DNA of 64,000 bases from Jaapia argillacea MUCL 33604 (taxonomy: Eukaryota > Basidiomycota > Agaricomycetes > Jaapiales > Jaapiaceae): contig KL197721.1 of assembly GCA_000697665.1 (NCBI GenBank), forward strand, positions 323,046 through 387,045, given 5' to 3'. Shown piece after piece: positions 33,271-45,015 of the stretch; within the stretch, counting starts at the first letter, position 1, and every line of letters begins with the position of its first letter. A model generated the notes under the pieces. That model made no database searches, was not told the DNA's origin, and worked only from the letters and a program-made list of their open reading frames with translations. Position numbers and translations under genes: made by a program.

Positions 33271-36200
33271 ATGGACGCACCGAATCCCCCACATTCTACG
33301 TCGAATTCTGCTACAGCAATGTCTAACGCGCCACCGCAATCGGGCTCTGGTCCCCAGCAGTCGCAGCCCCAGCAATCTCAAACTGCTTCTTCATCTACTG
33401 GTCCATCTTCTTCCAGCGGAGCGTAAGTGATCTCTCCCGACTTTGTCACCGCTTGGTTGGAGGAATTCTGAGGGTATATGCGTGATAGGCAAATGCGGTC
33501 ACGAATAACGGTTGTCTGTGCTGAAGTGAGTCAAGTCCCCCCCGTTCCCTCCCCTTTTTCTGCGGCTGACAGCAGATTTTGCGTGTCCACCCACCGCTCC
33601 CGCATATAATCAGTGCAAACGGCTGAAATTAAAATGTGATCGTCGTACACCGTGTGGCTCATGCGCAAAGCGAAACACCGTCGAACGGTGCATATACTCT
33701 GCTGCCGCATCCGAGAAAGTGTGCGTGAATTCCTAAATTTCCTATCCTCCCAAAAAACCAATATACAAATTATTGTGGCGTCCTTCTGCTTGCACCCACT
33801 CTCAAACGAATAATTACAGAGACGTCCAATCGCTACATAATCGCGTTTGCACAATCGAAGCAGAAGTTCACAAGTTCAACCAAGTCCTTTCCGGTCGACT
33901 ATCACTCCCTCATTCGCTTTCATCCCTGTCTTCACTACCCTCAAATAACGATCGCGCTCTGATAGCCATTGGTAACTCAGGATCTAGCGTCGTTATTAGT
34001 CTTGAAGATGTGGCGGGGATTTGGCTCGAAGAGCTGGAAATTGGCGTGGACGGTCTCGTTGCACATCTCCCCACCGCATCTTCATCCTCACCCTTCCCCT
34101 TCGCTCACCACACAAATGGCTCCTCGTCGAGTAGCCACCAACCACACATAAAGTTGGAGCCGAGTCCCCCAGCGATACCTTCCGGTCTCTTCGCATCAGG
34201 CGAACCCTCAATGTCACCAACCATTCTCCTTTCCCTACCACCAATGTCCGCATACTTTTCCTCCTCACCTTCAAGCACTAGTCAACCCACCGTAACCCCC
34301 TCCCTCCTCTCCCACCTACCCTCAAACCCCCATATCCGCGAAAAGCTATTGGATATGTGCGAACACGTAATCAGGCTAAATCCTTGTTTCAACTGGCCAC
34401 ATTTCAAGGGTCGAATACGTGCACTTTTCAATACGGATTTTTCTGAGGGGGAAAAGTACTGTGATAGTACCGGTACTGACCAGGAGAGGGAACATGAAAG
34501 GGCGAGGGAAATCCTTTATGGGCACGCGGGACCTTCGTTTTCGACTTCGATTGAATCGCCGAAGAGCTCGGTGCCAACTTTGAGCTTTTTTGCGGCCGCT
34601 TCTGCTGCACTTGCTTTAGGTGCGCTGGTTTGGAAAGAGGAGGATTGGGAGGGGAAAGAGGAGATATCACGTCGACCCGTCTCTGAGCCTAGTTCTGTTC
34701 ACGATATGTCCGGTACGTCAAGTGAGAATGGGACGGGTAGGAAACGGAAAACGAAGGTGAAAGGCGATCATCCAGGTAATATCCTCTCCCTATGTGTAGT
34801 CTCCCCCTCTGACATTTGCGTGTTTAGAACCCCTGCTTTCGACGCATGTGATTCCAGAGATGGACTCGGCGTGTTCCACCGACCCGTCTTTCCTCCACGC
34901 ACTCTCCCAACAATCTTTATCCATTTCGGAGAATTATTGCCCTTATGACCTGGATTATCTCGTCGGAGCAATCTTGCAGGTTTGCCCTTTTACGGATCTT
35001 CGATTGATTCGAGTTAACAACTTTCCTTGTCGTAGACACTGTATGCATTGCATGACGGAACACCTAGAATAAGTGGCAGCATTTTCCCTGTGGTGAGTCT
35101 CGAATTTTGGGGATATCTATAACCTCTGCAGATCTACACTTCTATATTCATACACTGGTGGCGCCTGAGACGTTCGCTGACTTCTTGTCATTCTCCTTCC
35201 CTTCATTTTATCTCACATCCCCCGTCTTGTCCTGATCCGTATCCTATAGATTGGCAAGATGGTGAACGTCGCCCGAATGATGGGTCTGGCGATGGATCCT
35301 GACGAGTTTCCCGGCAAGTATAGTCCCTTCGAGGCGGAGACGAGACGGCGGATATGGTGGGACGTCTTCTATTACGATACGTGAGTTCTTCTGGTCACCT
35401 TTCCGTGTTTAATTCACTGAACCTCTCGAAGGTATGTGTCGGATTCAATGGGTCACGTCCCCCTCATCGCCGATAACTCTCACACGACGAGGTTGCCTGC
35501 CGCTGATGTGGATGAGGATCGCTTCGAACCCAAGTCCGCGGAGGTCCCTACGATCAAGGAGGAGGAAGGGGAACGAAGACAGCCGAGCCCTTCATCGTCT
35601 ATATATGGGCTACTGAAAGTTCGGTAGGTTTTACTTCTTTCCTTTAGGCAGGAGTAGGCGTCTGATTTGGTTCCATGAAGACTGGCTCAGCTCGTGAAGA
35701 ACATCAAGAAGACGTCATTTCGGGATCCACTCGTCGAACCAGCATCACCCGAGTCCGCCATCGAACAGGCTGCTGGGTTTGAGGCTGACATCAAGCAATG
35801 GATGAACGAACTTCCCCCTTGTTTCCGGATGGACGCCAACTTGGATTCGCATCACGCTGCGCCTTCACCGTTCACCGGCTCTTCCCCTGCCACTTCCGCA
35901 TCATCGCCGTCAGAATCCCCTTACCTGGTCGCGCAACGTTGTGAACTGGCTATCGTCGCCAACCGCCTTATTCTCAAGGTCTACATTCCTTTCCTGAGAA
36001 GCAAGGCGCAGTCGTCGACGGAGACTCGAAAACCTGTCGCTTGGCATCAGGCTTTTGACGGCACACTACATGCCGCTCATTCCATCGTCGGGGCTTCTCG
36101 TCGTCTCCACTCAGTGTGGAAACTCAATCGACGGCCTGCTGCTTTCGTCTTCTATTCCTTTGGACGGACGTTATTCGATGCGGCTATATGCTTATGCCAC

Positions 36201-37667
36201 GCTGTAATCCAACAACCGCACGCAATATGGTCGCAAACAGCCCTGACAGATGTTCGGGACTCTTTGGAGATAATGAATGACCCCCGGGTTGCGACGGGTC
36301 GTGGGCCTGTCAACGGCGGTGTTGAAGGTAGTGTGAGCGAAGCGGTAAAAATCGTTGACCTCATGTTGAAGAAGGCGGAGGGCGCTTGTAGAGGTGGATC
36401 CGTGAATGTGAATGCTGGTAGCAAACGCAAGCACGAGGATCTTGAAGTCGATAACACTTTACCTGCCGGCTTCCAGCTGCCGTATGTCGGTCCTGGGGTC
36501 ACCATCGCCGACACCAGGCCTCCACCACAAACAACTTCGAATCCCTCCAGGTCTTCTCAGTCCCAGGCGCCCATGCCTTCGGTCGAACGACGAGGAAGTA
36601 CCGTCAGCCTAACGAATGGACGAGCTCCGCCGACCGCCACCCCGGATCGTGAGTTCACATCAGGGAGGAAGCCTCGGAGCGGGAGTAAGACCTCCTATCC
36701 TTCCGTCGGGATTCGCGTGCGTGGCAAGGAAGGTCCTCCTCTCAATCGGCAAAGGCAGGATCGTGGACCACTATCAGCATCTAGCTCAGCTCCCGTTAGG
36801 ATGCCCGCCCCCCCTCTTCCATCCAGATCGTCGTATCCCGTAACCCCCGTCGATTCCATGAGCTACCCGCCCACTCCTTCTCATCCTTGCGAAGAACCCA
36901 TCTTTGCAGATACGATGGACTACGCGGTGCCTTCAACAAGCTCCATCGACAGCCGTATGGATGGGGCATCCGAACGTCGACCAAGTGCGCCAACCCATCA
37001 CGGGTACAACGCCGATCTATCATCGACAAATTCCCTTCCGATGTACAACCACAGCCAAGACGCCGGACCTGGCTCTGGGTATGATTGCGCTGACACAGGT
37101 CGCGTGCAATCCAACTCCGGTTCGCCGTTCTCAACAGCAGTTGGTGGGCCGAGTTCAACACCGATGCACCCTACCCCTCCGTTTGCTCCAACCTCCACAC
37201 TCCCTATCCATTCCCAGCCTAGCCCGTCTTCGTCGTACCCCGGTGGCACCTCGTCAGCCTCATTTCCGCCTCTCCCTCCACAACATCCCTACTCATCAAA
37301 TCCTTATCCTTCCGAGGGTGCCCAGAATCATCCGCCATACGACAATACGCCTTCTTTACACACGCACCACATGCGTATAATGAACGGCGGGATGGATGGT
37401 CGAGCTATGAACATGGACTCAGCAGGCAGTAACACCCATGACCGTCGCTTCGCTCCAATGGAACCCAAGATCACTGCTATGCCTCCATCATCGTTTTCCC
37501 TTCACCACGGGAAGGCCCCCGATTCACACAATCTTCCATTCTCTCATCATCTCGACCAGATGAGCCATAATCCCCAACAACCTGGATTATCGAATGATGT
37601 ACAAGGGTGGACGCCGAACTCTGGCGTTTCGGGGTCAAATGGATACTGGGCAGGTTTCTACTCATAG
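33271..37667 (+). CDS. Zn2Cys6 fungal transcription factor with fungal-specific middle domain
   Basis: Nuclear DNA-binding regulator. Nine exons fit one frame: 33271-33422, 33489-33525, 33614-33720, 33820-34775, 34828-34979, 35036-35092, 35250-35380, 35432-35623 and 35681-37667 (1256 aa). The binuclear zinc cluster at about residues 61-92 reads CAECKRLKLKCDRRTPCGSC, then AKRNTVERC, split by an intron. A heptad linker follows (VQSLHNRVCTIEAEVHKFNQ). The middle homology domain includes ILQTLYALHDGTPRISGSIF, VNVARMMGLAMDPDEFPGKY, and ETRRRIWWDVFYYDTYVSDS. The long C-terminus is Ser/Pro/His-rich and disordered, as in an activation region. Target genes are unknown, and no metabolic cluster adjoins it. 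Confidence 0.88.
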
Positions 37668-38440
37668 CATCGGTGCTTTGACGTTGAATATCAGCGTATC
37701 CAACCTCATTGTTTTCAACAAACTTGTCCATATCATGTCATTTCTTTGGGGCTTGTCTGGTTTCTTGGTTGTACCTTTACCCACACTCCCATTTTATGCC
37801 CGTTTATGCCCATTCCAATGCCTTGGACATTGAAGAAACGAGTTTTTATGATGAATATGTCCATGCTCAATCTTCTTGCATACCTTTCGCTCTGCATATA
37901 CCACCCCACATTACTTTACTTCCGGTGAGCCTAACTACCTCACCTGCCCTACAGGACCTATCTAATGGTTTTACTGCACAGGTCGAGACACCATCTCATA
38001 GTATCTTATTCTTGTTTCTCTCGATGTCATGGGCGGCCGGGAAATTTTCGTAGCATATAGTCGACTTCTCAAATACCGTGTATTTTAGCTACTTTGTCTT
38101 TTGTCTGCTCACAATGGTCATAGATGGAATCTCCTTATGCTTGAGTGCTTGAGCACTCGATTACCCTCTTCTGGAGATCATCATACAAGCTCACCCGAAC
38201 CCTCATCGTGGTGCCTTGCTCTGGTCTCTAGCTCGATGTTAGGGGCGGCCAGGAAAAAATCGTAGCATTCAGTCGACTTCTCGGACAATAGCTGTAGTTT
38301 CCTTTGTCTGCTCGTGATGAGCGTGGATGGGATCTCCTCGATGGTTCAAACGTTCACCACAGTTAACCTCGCCTGTACAAATAAAATAGGTAGAAAGCGT
38401 GCGAGACGCAACAGATGTTCGAGGTATAATGAAGCGATGT
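37668..38440. other. 3' intergenic region with a direct repeat of about 100 bp
   Basis: About 38026-38135 and 38235-38335 resemble each other: ggcggccgggaaattttcgtagcat against ggcggccaggaaaaaatcgtagcat, then agtcgacttctc, ctttgtctgctc and ggatctcc in both. It lies between the convergent ends of the Zn2Cys6 gene and the acyl-CoA ligase gene. Its function is unknown. Confidence 0.6.
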
Positions 38441-41030
38441 CTAGAGTTTCGCTTGGCGAGGATGCTGATCATAAATGTTGACTTCTACGCCCCGACAGTT
38501 CTTGAACAAGCGTCGACTTGAACATCTGTTTCAGTACCAAGGTATGGGAGATGATGGACTTAAGCTCACAGAATCTTTCCAGATGGATTCTTCGGGACTT
38601 GGTCAATGAAGACGATTCCCCCACGCAACCTGCGAGAACGGGGTTGGAAGTCGTTATGGAGTCACAGATTGGGGGGACTGACCATTTGTATTTAATGAGA
38701 GACGATTCGACTCGTTTGCTCAACTCCCATGCGAGGTCGACGAGTTCCTTGGATGGGGGTTGGGTATAATTCAGCAAGGAGCGATCCATCGGAACAACAT
38801 AGGCTCGAGGGAACTCAGTTCCATGCTCTTCACTATAGATCGACCCAACAGCTGCGTCAGCCACCTTCGTATGTCCTGCTAAAGCTCCTTCGATCTCCAC
38901 AGGTGAACATTGGAAACCAGACGATTTGATCATGTCCTTCATACGGTCAGTGATTTTTCTGCGGTCACATTTGGTCAACGAGGGAAACGGGAAGGCTGGA
39001 AGGAAATGAATCGTTACACATTTCCATCCTTGTCCAACGTCCCGATATCACCTAGTGTGTTGCTATCAGAAACCGGAAGGTGGTAGCGCCGTCCAGCAGA
39101 GGGAACTCACCAGACCGATACCAGCCATCCGGGGTGAGAGTTTCCTTCGTTGTTTCCGGGTCGTTGAGGTATCCGCTCATCAGAGACGGTGATCTACATG
39201 GCGCGGTTAGTACCATCTCAAACAATGGAAACAACCCGCGGAGATTACTTGATTAGTATCTCGCCCTCTTCACCGATTGGCAGAACTAAATAAAGCGAAA
39301 CTTTGAGTATGTTGGAGCATAAAACATTGTCCTATGCTCACCTCTGCCGGAACCTTCAGTATCTACGATCTTAATTTGCACCCCTTTGAATGGTGTTCCC
39401 GTTGTGCCCAAAAGCGGCTCAAGCTCGGCCCACGTGTTCGCCATCTGCGATGTTATTCCCCCAGCTTCACTTGCGCCATAACCCATCTTGACAAGTACTA
39501 ATTGGCCTTTAGTTGAGAAGCGAACACGAATGTTGATTTCCAGAAGTACGAACCTCCAAGACGATCGTAAACTGTGCGTATCACATCAGCTGGAAGGGGA
39601 GCTCCTCCCGAGGAACAAGCCCGAATCGAAGAAAGGTCGTATTTCCCAACTGTTGATCGCAACAGTGAAAGATGAGGAATGCCCAAGAGTGAGTATTGGG
39701 TCTACTCACTTAGAGGCGTCTTTGCCAACGCAACGGCAACACTGAGTGGACAAACCTGAATTGAATAAATGAGTTTCGCCGGGATTCAGAGAAGAACGTA
39801 CGGCGGTGCAATATGAATGAGGGTCGCCCGATGAACGGAAGCGAGTTGTAAGAATCGATCTAAATCGAACTTTTGGATGATACCAACGTCAATATCCTGT
39901 ATTCTTCGCGCAGGGCGAGAACATACGCGAGGCATGACAACTACAGAAGCACCCATCGCAGGAGCTAGCAACGCGATGCAACTCAATCCGAGAACATGAA
40001 AGAAGGGAACGACTAGATTTGTCGTTAGGGCATTTCCAGGACAATCTATGAAACTACGCCTACATCCAATGAAACACTGAGACGGAAGAAGTGAGCGAAA
40101 TTATAATCAATCATCGAGACTCTTCTCACCTCATCGGCACCGAACTCTGGATCAGCGAAACCTTGCATTATGGTGCCCGCACACATCGCTTTGTGAGTGA
40201 GGACCACACCCTTGCTTTTACCGGAGGTGCCGCTTGACCAAAGGATGCAACACACTCGTTTGGCGTTCTCGTCTCCAGACCACTCGTCCGGCTGGAACCC
40301 ATCGCGGCCAAAGAGCCACTTGTAGTCTGCTGTGACCCACCCTTCAGCGTCTCTGGAGAGATCATGGGGATGCGACCCGGTACAAAGCCCGTAATCGTCG
40401 TGTGCGACGTTTACAATGAATATCCGTCCACCCTCTTTGTAAAGACGCGCCTGGGTCTTATCCTCGAGTTGGTTGATGGCGTCCTTCACGACAGGTAAAC
40501 CCATGGGAGTCGTTGCCACGATAGCAGGTCGAGACGTCACGAGGATGTGCAATAGCTCGTTGGGTGTGTAGTATGGGTTGCACATAGTGCTGTAGATATG
40601 TGCAAAAGATGGGAAACAAATCTCAAGCGCAGTGTGAAGACACTCACACACTAAGTCCAGCAGCAGCAGCTCCAAAGAATAGAGGCATATATGCCATGCA
40701 GTTCGGCAAATGCAACAATACGGGCGAAGAAACTGTGTAAGGCTCATTCTGCCTTAGAGGAGCCGGCTTGAACCCAAGTTTGTTGCGAAATCCATCAGCA
40801 AAACGATATACGTCGTTCTGAAGTCTCGCCCAACCGATTTGTGCGCCAGTGTCAGGATGGATGAATATCGGTCTTGTCGGTGAGATTCGACGCTCTAAAA
40901 CGCGTTTTCTAAGCTGCTCTGTCGGAACGTTGGTCGTGTAGATGCTGGACTTGTGGAATGGGTTGCTGAAGAGGAGCGGAACGAGGTTCGACTCTGGGAT
41001 GGGAAACCAGATTTCGCTGTCGACAGTCAT
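38441..41030 (-). CDS. AMP-forming acyl-CoA ligase (4-coumarate-CoA ligase-like), peroxisomal
   Basis: ANL-superfamily ligase that activates a carboxylic acid with ATP and joins it to CoA. Thirteen exons join to 644 aa, including a 13-nt micro-exon (40076-40064). Motifs are the P-loop VCCILWSSGTSGKSKGVVLT at about 260, FVPFFHVLGLSCIALLAP, IRACSSGGAPLPADVI, MGYGASEAGGITS, the A8-like SPSLMSGYLNDPETTKETLT with DGWYRSGDIGTLDKDGNV, RMKDMIKSSGFQCSPVEIEG, and the catalytic lysine motif VFIDQVPKNPSGKILRR. The C-terminus HPRQAKL ends in a type 1 peroxisomal signal. It has the architecture of 4CL-like or fatty acid/aromatic acid ligases. The substrate cannot be told. Confidence 0.88.
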
Positions 41031-41775
41031 GGCGAGATTCAATAACTAGGTGTCTGAATCGTCGACAGTGGAGGTGGCTGGGAAGAGGCAATGGTACTGC
41101 ACAGGCTGCTGTGCACCGCGCAGGGTATTCATATTGTCCGAAGCCTTAACAAGCCTAAGGGGTTCTCATGACCTCTAACGCCGATCGCAAGCGAATGAAC
41201 CACCTGTGTTGACCCCGCCGACTGGTCGCACACAATGAATAAGCAAGCAGAATCGCATAGATCGATTTTGGAGGAACGGAGAAGGACAATAATGGACGTG
41301 ATGAAAATGATGCTTGCGAGCGACTCTATCGGGACCGGGAAATTTTGATCCCGACATGGCTGATCTCCTCGACCTCGAGTCCTCGAACTTAAGTGCATAA
41401 ATCCATTAAGTAGCTGGGCATCGACAACCCTCGGAGAACTGTGCTTTTTGAGAACTGAGTATTAGGGTATTCGACAACATGTTAAGGACGGGGGACATGT
41501 TAGAGCCCGACAAGAGCGAACCGTCCCATCACAGAAATCAGTCATGGAATACAGATAATCATCTCGACGACAAGGATGACACTGCGCGGCAAAAATGAAC
41601 ATGCGGAACGAAGCGATGTGCAACGGGAAGTCGTCCTGCGGCTAGGACGGGATAGCAAAGGGGCCGGAGCGATGGTCATGAGGCTGACATCTTTCGTAAA
41701 GCTAACACAAACACACTTCGCTCGACAGTGCAGCTACAGAGTTCCTCAAAGAAGTAAGGGACCAGGAACACAAAC
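41031..41775. other. upstream region of the ligase gene, no gene seen
   Basis: Promoter side of the acyl-CoA ligase gene. Only short open frames with no protein-like product are found. Confidence 0.4.
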
Positions 41776-42470
41776 TTACCGACGACAGGATACGACGGTC
41801 GATGGATAACCGCCAGCTGGCACCCGTTTCTTGATCAAAAAGGTAGCCCCCCGCAGTACAGCGCAGGCACCTGGTGCGCTTGACAACTCCGAGGGTTCAG
41901 AAAACTTGTGGCTAGCCCATCTTGACAAGGTCCAGGATGTCACGGTGGTGTACGGGCGGTGGACGAAACCAGAAAAAACAGGCGACAGGTCAGTTGGTGA
42001 CGCCCAGACGCGTTTGACAGCGTCCCAAAAGAAGGCCTTAGGATCCGCTTGGCGTACGGCGTAGGATCGTTTGTCGTGTTGACAAGATGATAGACTGACC
42101 CGCTGGCTGGAGGCTTCTCGAGCGCAACTTCCAGATGGAACAGAAGGATTTTCCAGACCACATCTCCGGTGGAAGCGGAAAGAGAAGTCGACGAACGAAT
42201 GAATGATGTTGGGGTGAATTGGGTCATCAAGCTCGACGGCACGGAAAGCGTGGTCAAGCGGGAGCGTGCTATACACAGTTAGTATGCGCCGTGAAGGGAA
42301 CTCCTTCTTGTGGCTGGGTCTATTGTGTGCTGGTGACCTGATTGACCGGCCGCCGCGCAGTCGGCGTCAAGGGGGAGCGAGGTGGGTGCCGTCGAATTTG
42401 AAGTAGGGTGCGATGTGAGATCCCATCTAACAAGGAACTCAGTGGCGTTGAGGGTAGGAAGAAATCTAAG
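41776..42470 (-). CDS. possible uncharacterised gene
   Basis: Minus-strand segments look protein-coding: MTLALRFLPTLNATEFLVRW (about 42480), then STLPLDHAFRAVELDDPIHP with NIIHSFVDFSFRFHRRCGLE (about 42270-42150), and AVRQADPKAFFWDAVKRVWA (about 42060). Introns between them are plausible but not proved. No family is recognised and no model is offered with confidence. Confidence 0.25.
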
Positions 42471-43224
42471 AGCGAGTGTCATGGAAAATGCTATGCCACA
42501 TCTGCGACGCACCTGCGAGCCGTGAACGATTCTGCAACGGTGGACGACCTAGATTGGAGACTAGTTGATGATGACTCACAAATAATAATGCATTCCCCAG
42601 GCAACATGCGGCTGGAGGGGAAAAGATTTGAGGAGATAACTGGCCATAGTGACACGGTATGAAGGGGGAGAAATGGGGCAACCCTCGACTTGACGACGAT
42701 AACATGCAATATATCGCGCAAATATCCAGTGAGTCAAGGTTCGAACGACCGCAGACGATCCGAGCAGAAGAAGTCAGGAACCAAAGGCAGAAACCGAGAA
42801 AACGATGTCGATCAAACTTTAATTGCTTCTCCGGCAAAGTGCGATCTCCCGATCTGGGAACTGTGGCTGATGCTTCGCGGTTAGTGAGCAGAGATATCGC
42901 AATGTTTCAGGTGTTGTGGGGTTTGATGCCTTGAGGCGAAAGTCGTATCCAGGAGCCAAAAATTATCGTTGGCGAGTCACCAGCTTTGCGCGGCATGCAC
43001 GCAGCTAACTAGGAATGGGATAATTGCGGTGTCCATCCGTCACGCTTCGAACACGGAAGACATTGTACACAACGTCCCTCGACGGTATCGCTACGTAAAC
43101 CATGAATATTAGATGCAAAGCAAGCCGCAAGCAGAGATACATTACAACATCATAACCGTCACCGCGTCGTGTACGACGCGAGGAGAATATACTGGGTGAA
43201 TAGAATCCGGAATATTATGATCAT
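42471..43224. other. intergenic, nothing recognised
   Basis: Both strands show only short open frames without family resemblance. Confidence 0.4.
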
Positions 43225-45015
43225 CTAGGGTGAATTATGAGACGGTATTACCCTGCATCTCCAAACATAAAATGCGACCAGCCATCTGGTCAGCTCCGCC
43301 CCCCTGCGCGATATCGAATTCGCCTCGCTTCGGCCGTCACGTTCCAAGCGGTTTGCACGAGCTGAACAAACTTGGGATCCACTGGGTCCAAAGCCAGTAT
43401 GTTTTTCCATAACCCCTGATTCGACGACACGTATCGTTTGAGCTGATCGTCGGTACAGATGTGAGCCATGACCTGGGCCATCGTGGCAACGGAGGGGAAT
43501 TCCTCGATAGCCTCCAGTGGAAGTAGGTATGGTCCGAGCGAAGGGGGTTCTGGGTGAAGGCCCTGTGCGTATAGGAGTAGTAAGGGGATCGAGGGAGCAT
43601 GCGGTACGAAGAGGGGAATAGCGGGGATAGTTATACACATCGGCCCCCCTTGGTGATGGGGTGGAGATGGCGGTGTCTGAATAGAAGAGTTCGCCCCGAG
43701 TACATCACGGCGGAACTTTTGGGTGAAAGTGAAGGAGGCGACGGGTACAACGGTGCACTGGAAATCCGGATTGGTTGGCAGCGTGTCGTGAACCAGGAGC
43801 GCGTGTGTGGGGACACGTCCTCTCTGTCGTAGAACGGGCAGGTCGACCGTGGCTGGCATGCTCTCCGCTGGTTTAACCTTGAGCGAAATCTTGCCGACGT
43901 TGTGGTGGCGACATAACGCTCTAGACGAAACATTAGTCGGACACATGACAGCTCGATTGCAGATTGGCGTGACGCGATGCTCACTCGAGAGGTTCCGAAT
44001 CGGACAATAGGGAAGGTGACTGCATGTTCATGGGCAGTGGGGGTGCAGCCAAAGACGACTGAAGGGGTCAATTACTTGTGCGTATAGGAGGGTATTAAGC
44101 CGAGTGAAATCTTGGAGTATGGGACGTGGGTTGCGTCAGAAACCTAAAAATTGGGGACACATCAGTCACTGCTTAAATACGGTTTGCTTCCGCCGACGAT
44201 ACCAACACAAATTCGGCCGAGTACTCCGCGAATAAAGTGGAGTGTCGCAGAAGTCGGAACGGGGACGTGGCACTGCAAAGAGACGACGTACAAAGGAGTG
44301 CAATGAAGCGCTGAGCAGACCTTCGTTGAAAAAATTCCCCAGCGATGAGATTCTGCTGATATGTCGGATCGGATGTATCCACTCTGCCACGAGGTTGATA
44401 AATCGCGGTAAGAATCGCCCGCTGTCTCCACCAGCACACAAAGTACTAGGAGGCGGTGATGGTGAGAGGAGACTCCATCCCTCGGGCATCGAGACGTTCA
44501 CGGAGCAACTCCGAGAGTTGGAAGATCCCGACCAATGGTAAGATGAGGCATCTCGCTACACAATTCTTGTTGGAGTGCTTCTGACAGGCTCAGGGTCGCA
44601 TTGTTCCAGTATACATACCAAATTGGGAAATCGCAAATCTTTTTCCACGAGGCAGCTTGTTGGGATACCGGAGACTTGTAAGTATGTTTCATGTTCACGC
44701 CTTGGCTGTTATCGCAAGGTTGAGACGAAAATGCTACAGCTTCCCATAAATCACTACAATTCTCCCCCGTTATTCACAGCCTCCCCCCCTCCCGATTCTC
44801 TTAAATTTTCTTCAAAGTGAGGCCGGTGGCACCGAGTCAGCAGGACGCCCATTCCACACCAGCGGACTTCTCATTCTGGACTCTATCAATGGCGCCAAAT
44901 CACTCGCGGAACTAACGATATCAGTCCACGTAATGGGAACATCTCTGACCTTGATTTTACGGGACGATCGACACGCCGCAGCAAGCTTCGTCTCTACAGG
45001 TTGGTTGTGCATCAT
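43225..45015 (-). CDS. uncharacterised multi-exon gene, boundaries uncertain
   Basis: The last exon is well supported as coding: 43946-43225 reads ALCRHHNVGKISLKVKPAES, PVLRQRGRVPTHALLVHDTL, QVMAHICTDDQLKRYVSSNQ and ends AWNVTAEARRIRYRAGGRS. Upstream exons likely include VVFGCTPTAHEHAVTFPIVR (about 44060), VSDATHVPYSKISLGLIPSY (about 44140, after a tttttag acceptor), an exon ending RPNLCWYRRRKQT (about 44170), and perhaps KIKVRDVPITWTDIVSSASD (about 44960). No domain is recognised. The start codon is unknown, and the first segments may belong to another gene. Confidence 0.35.
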
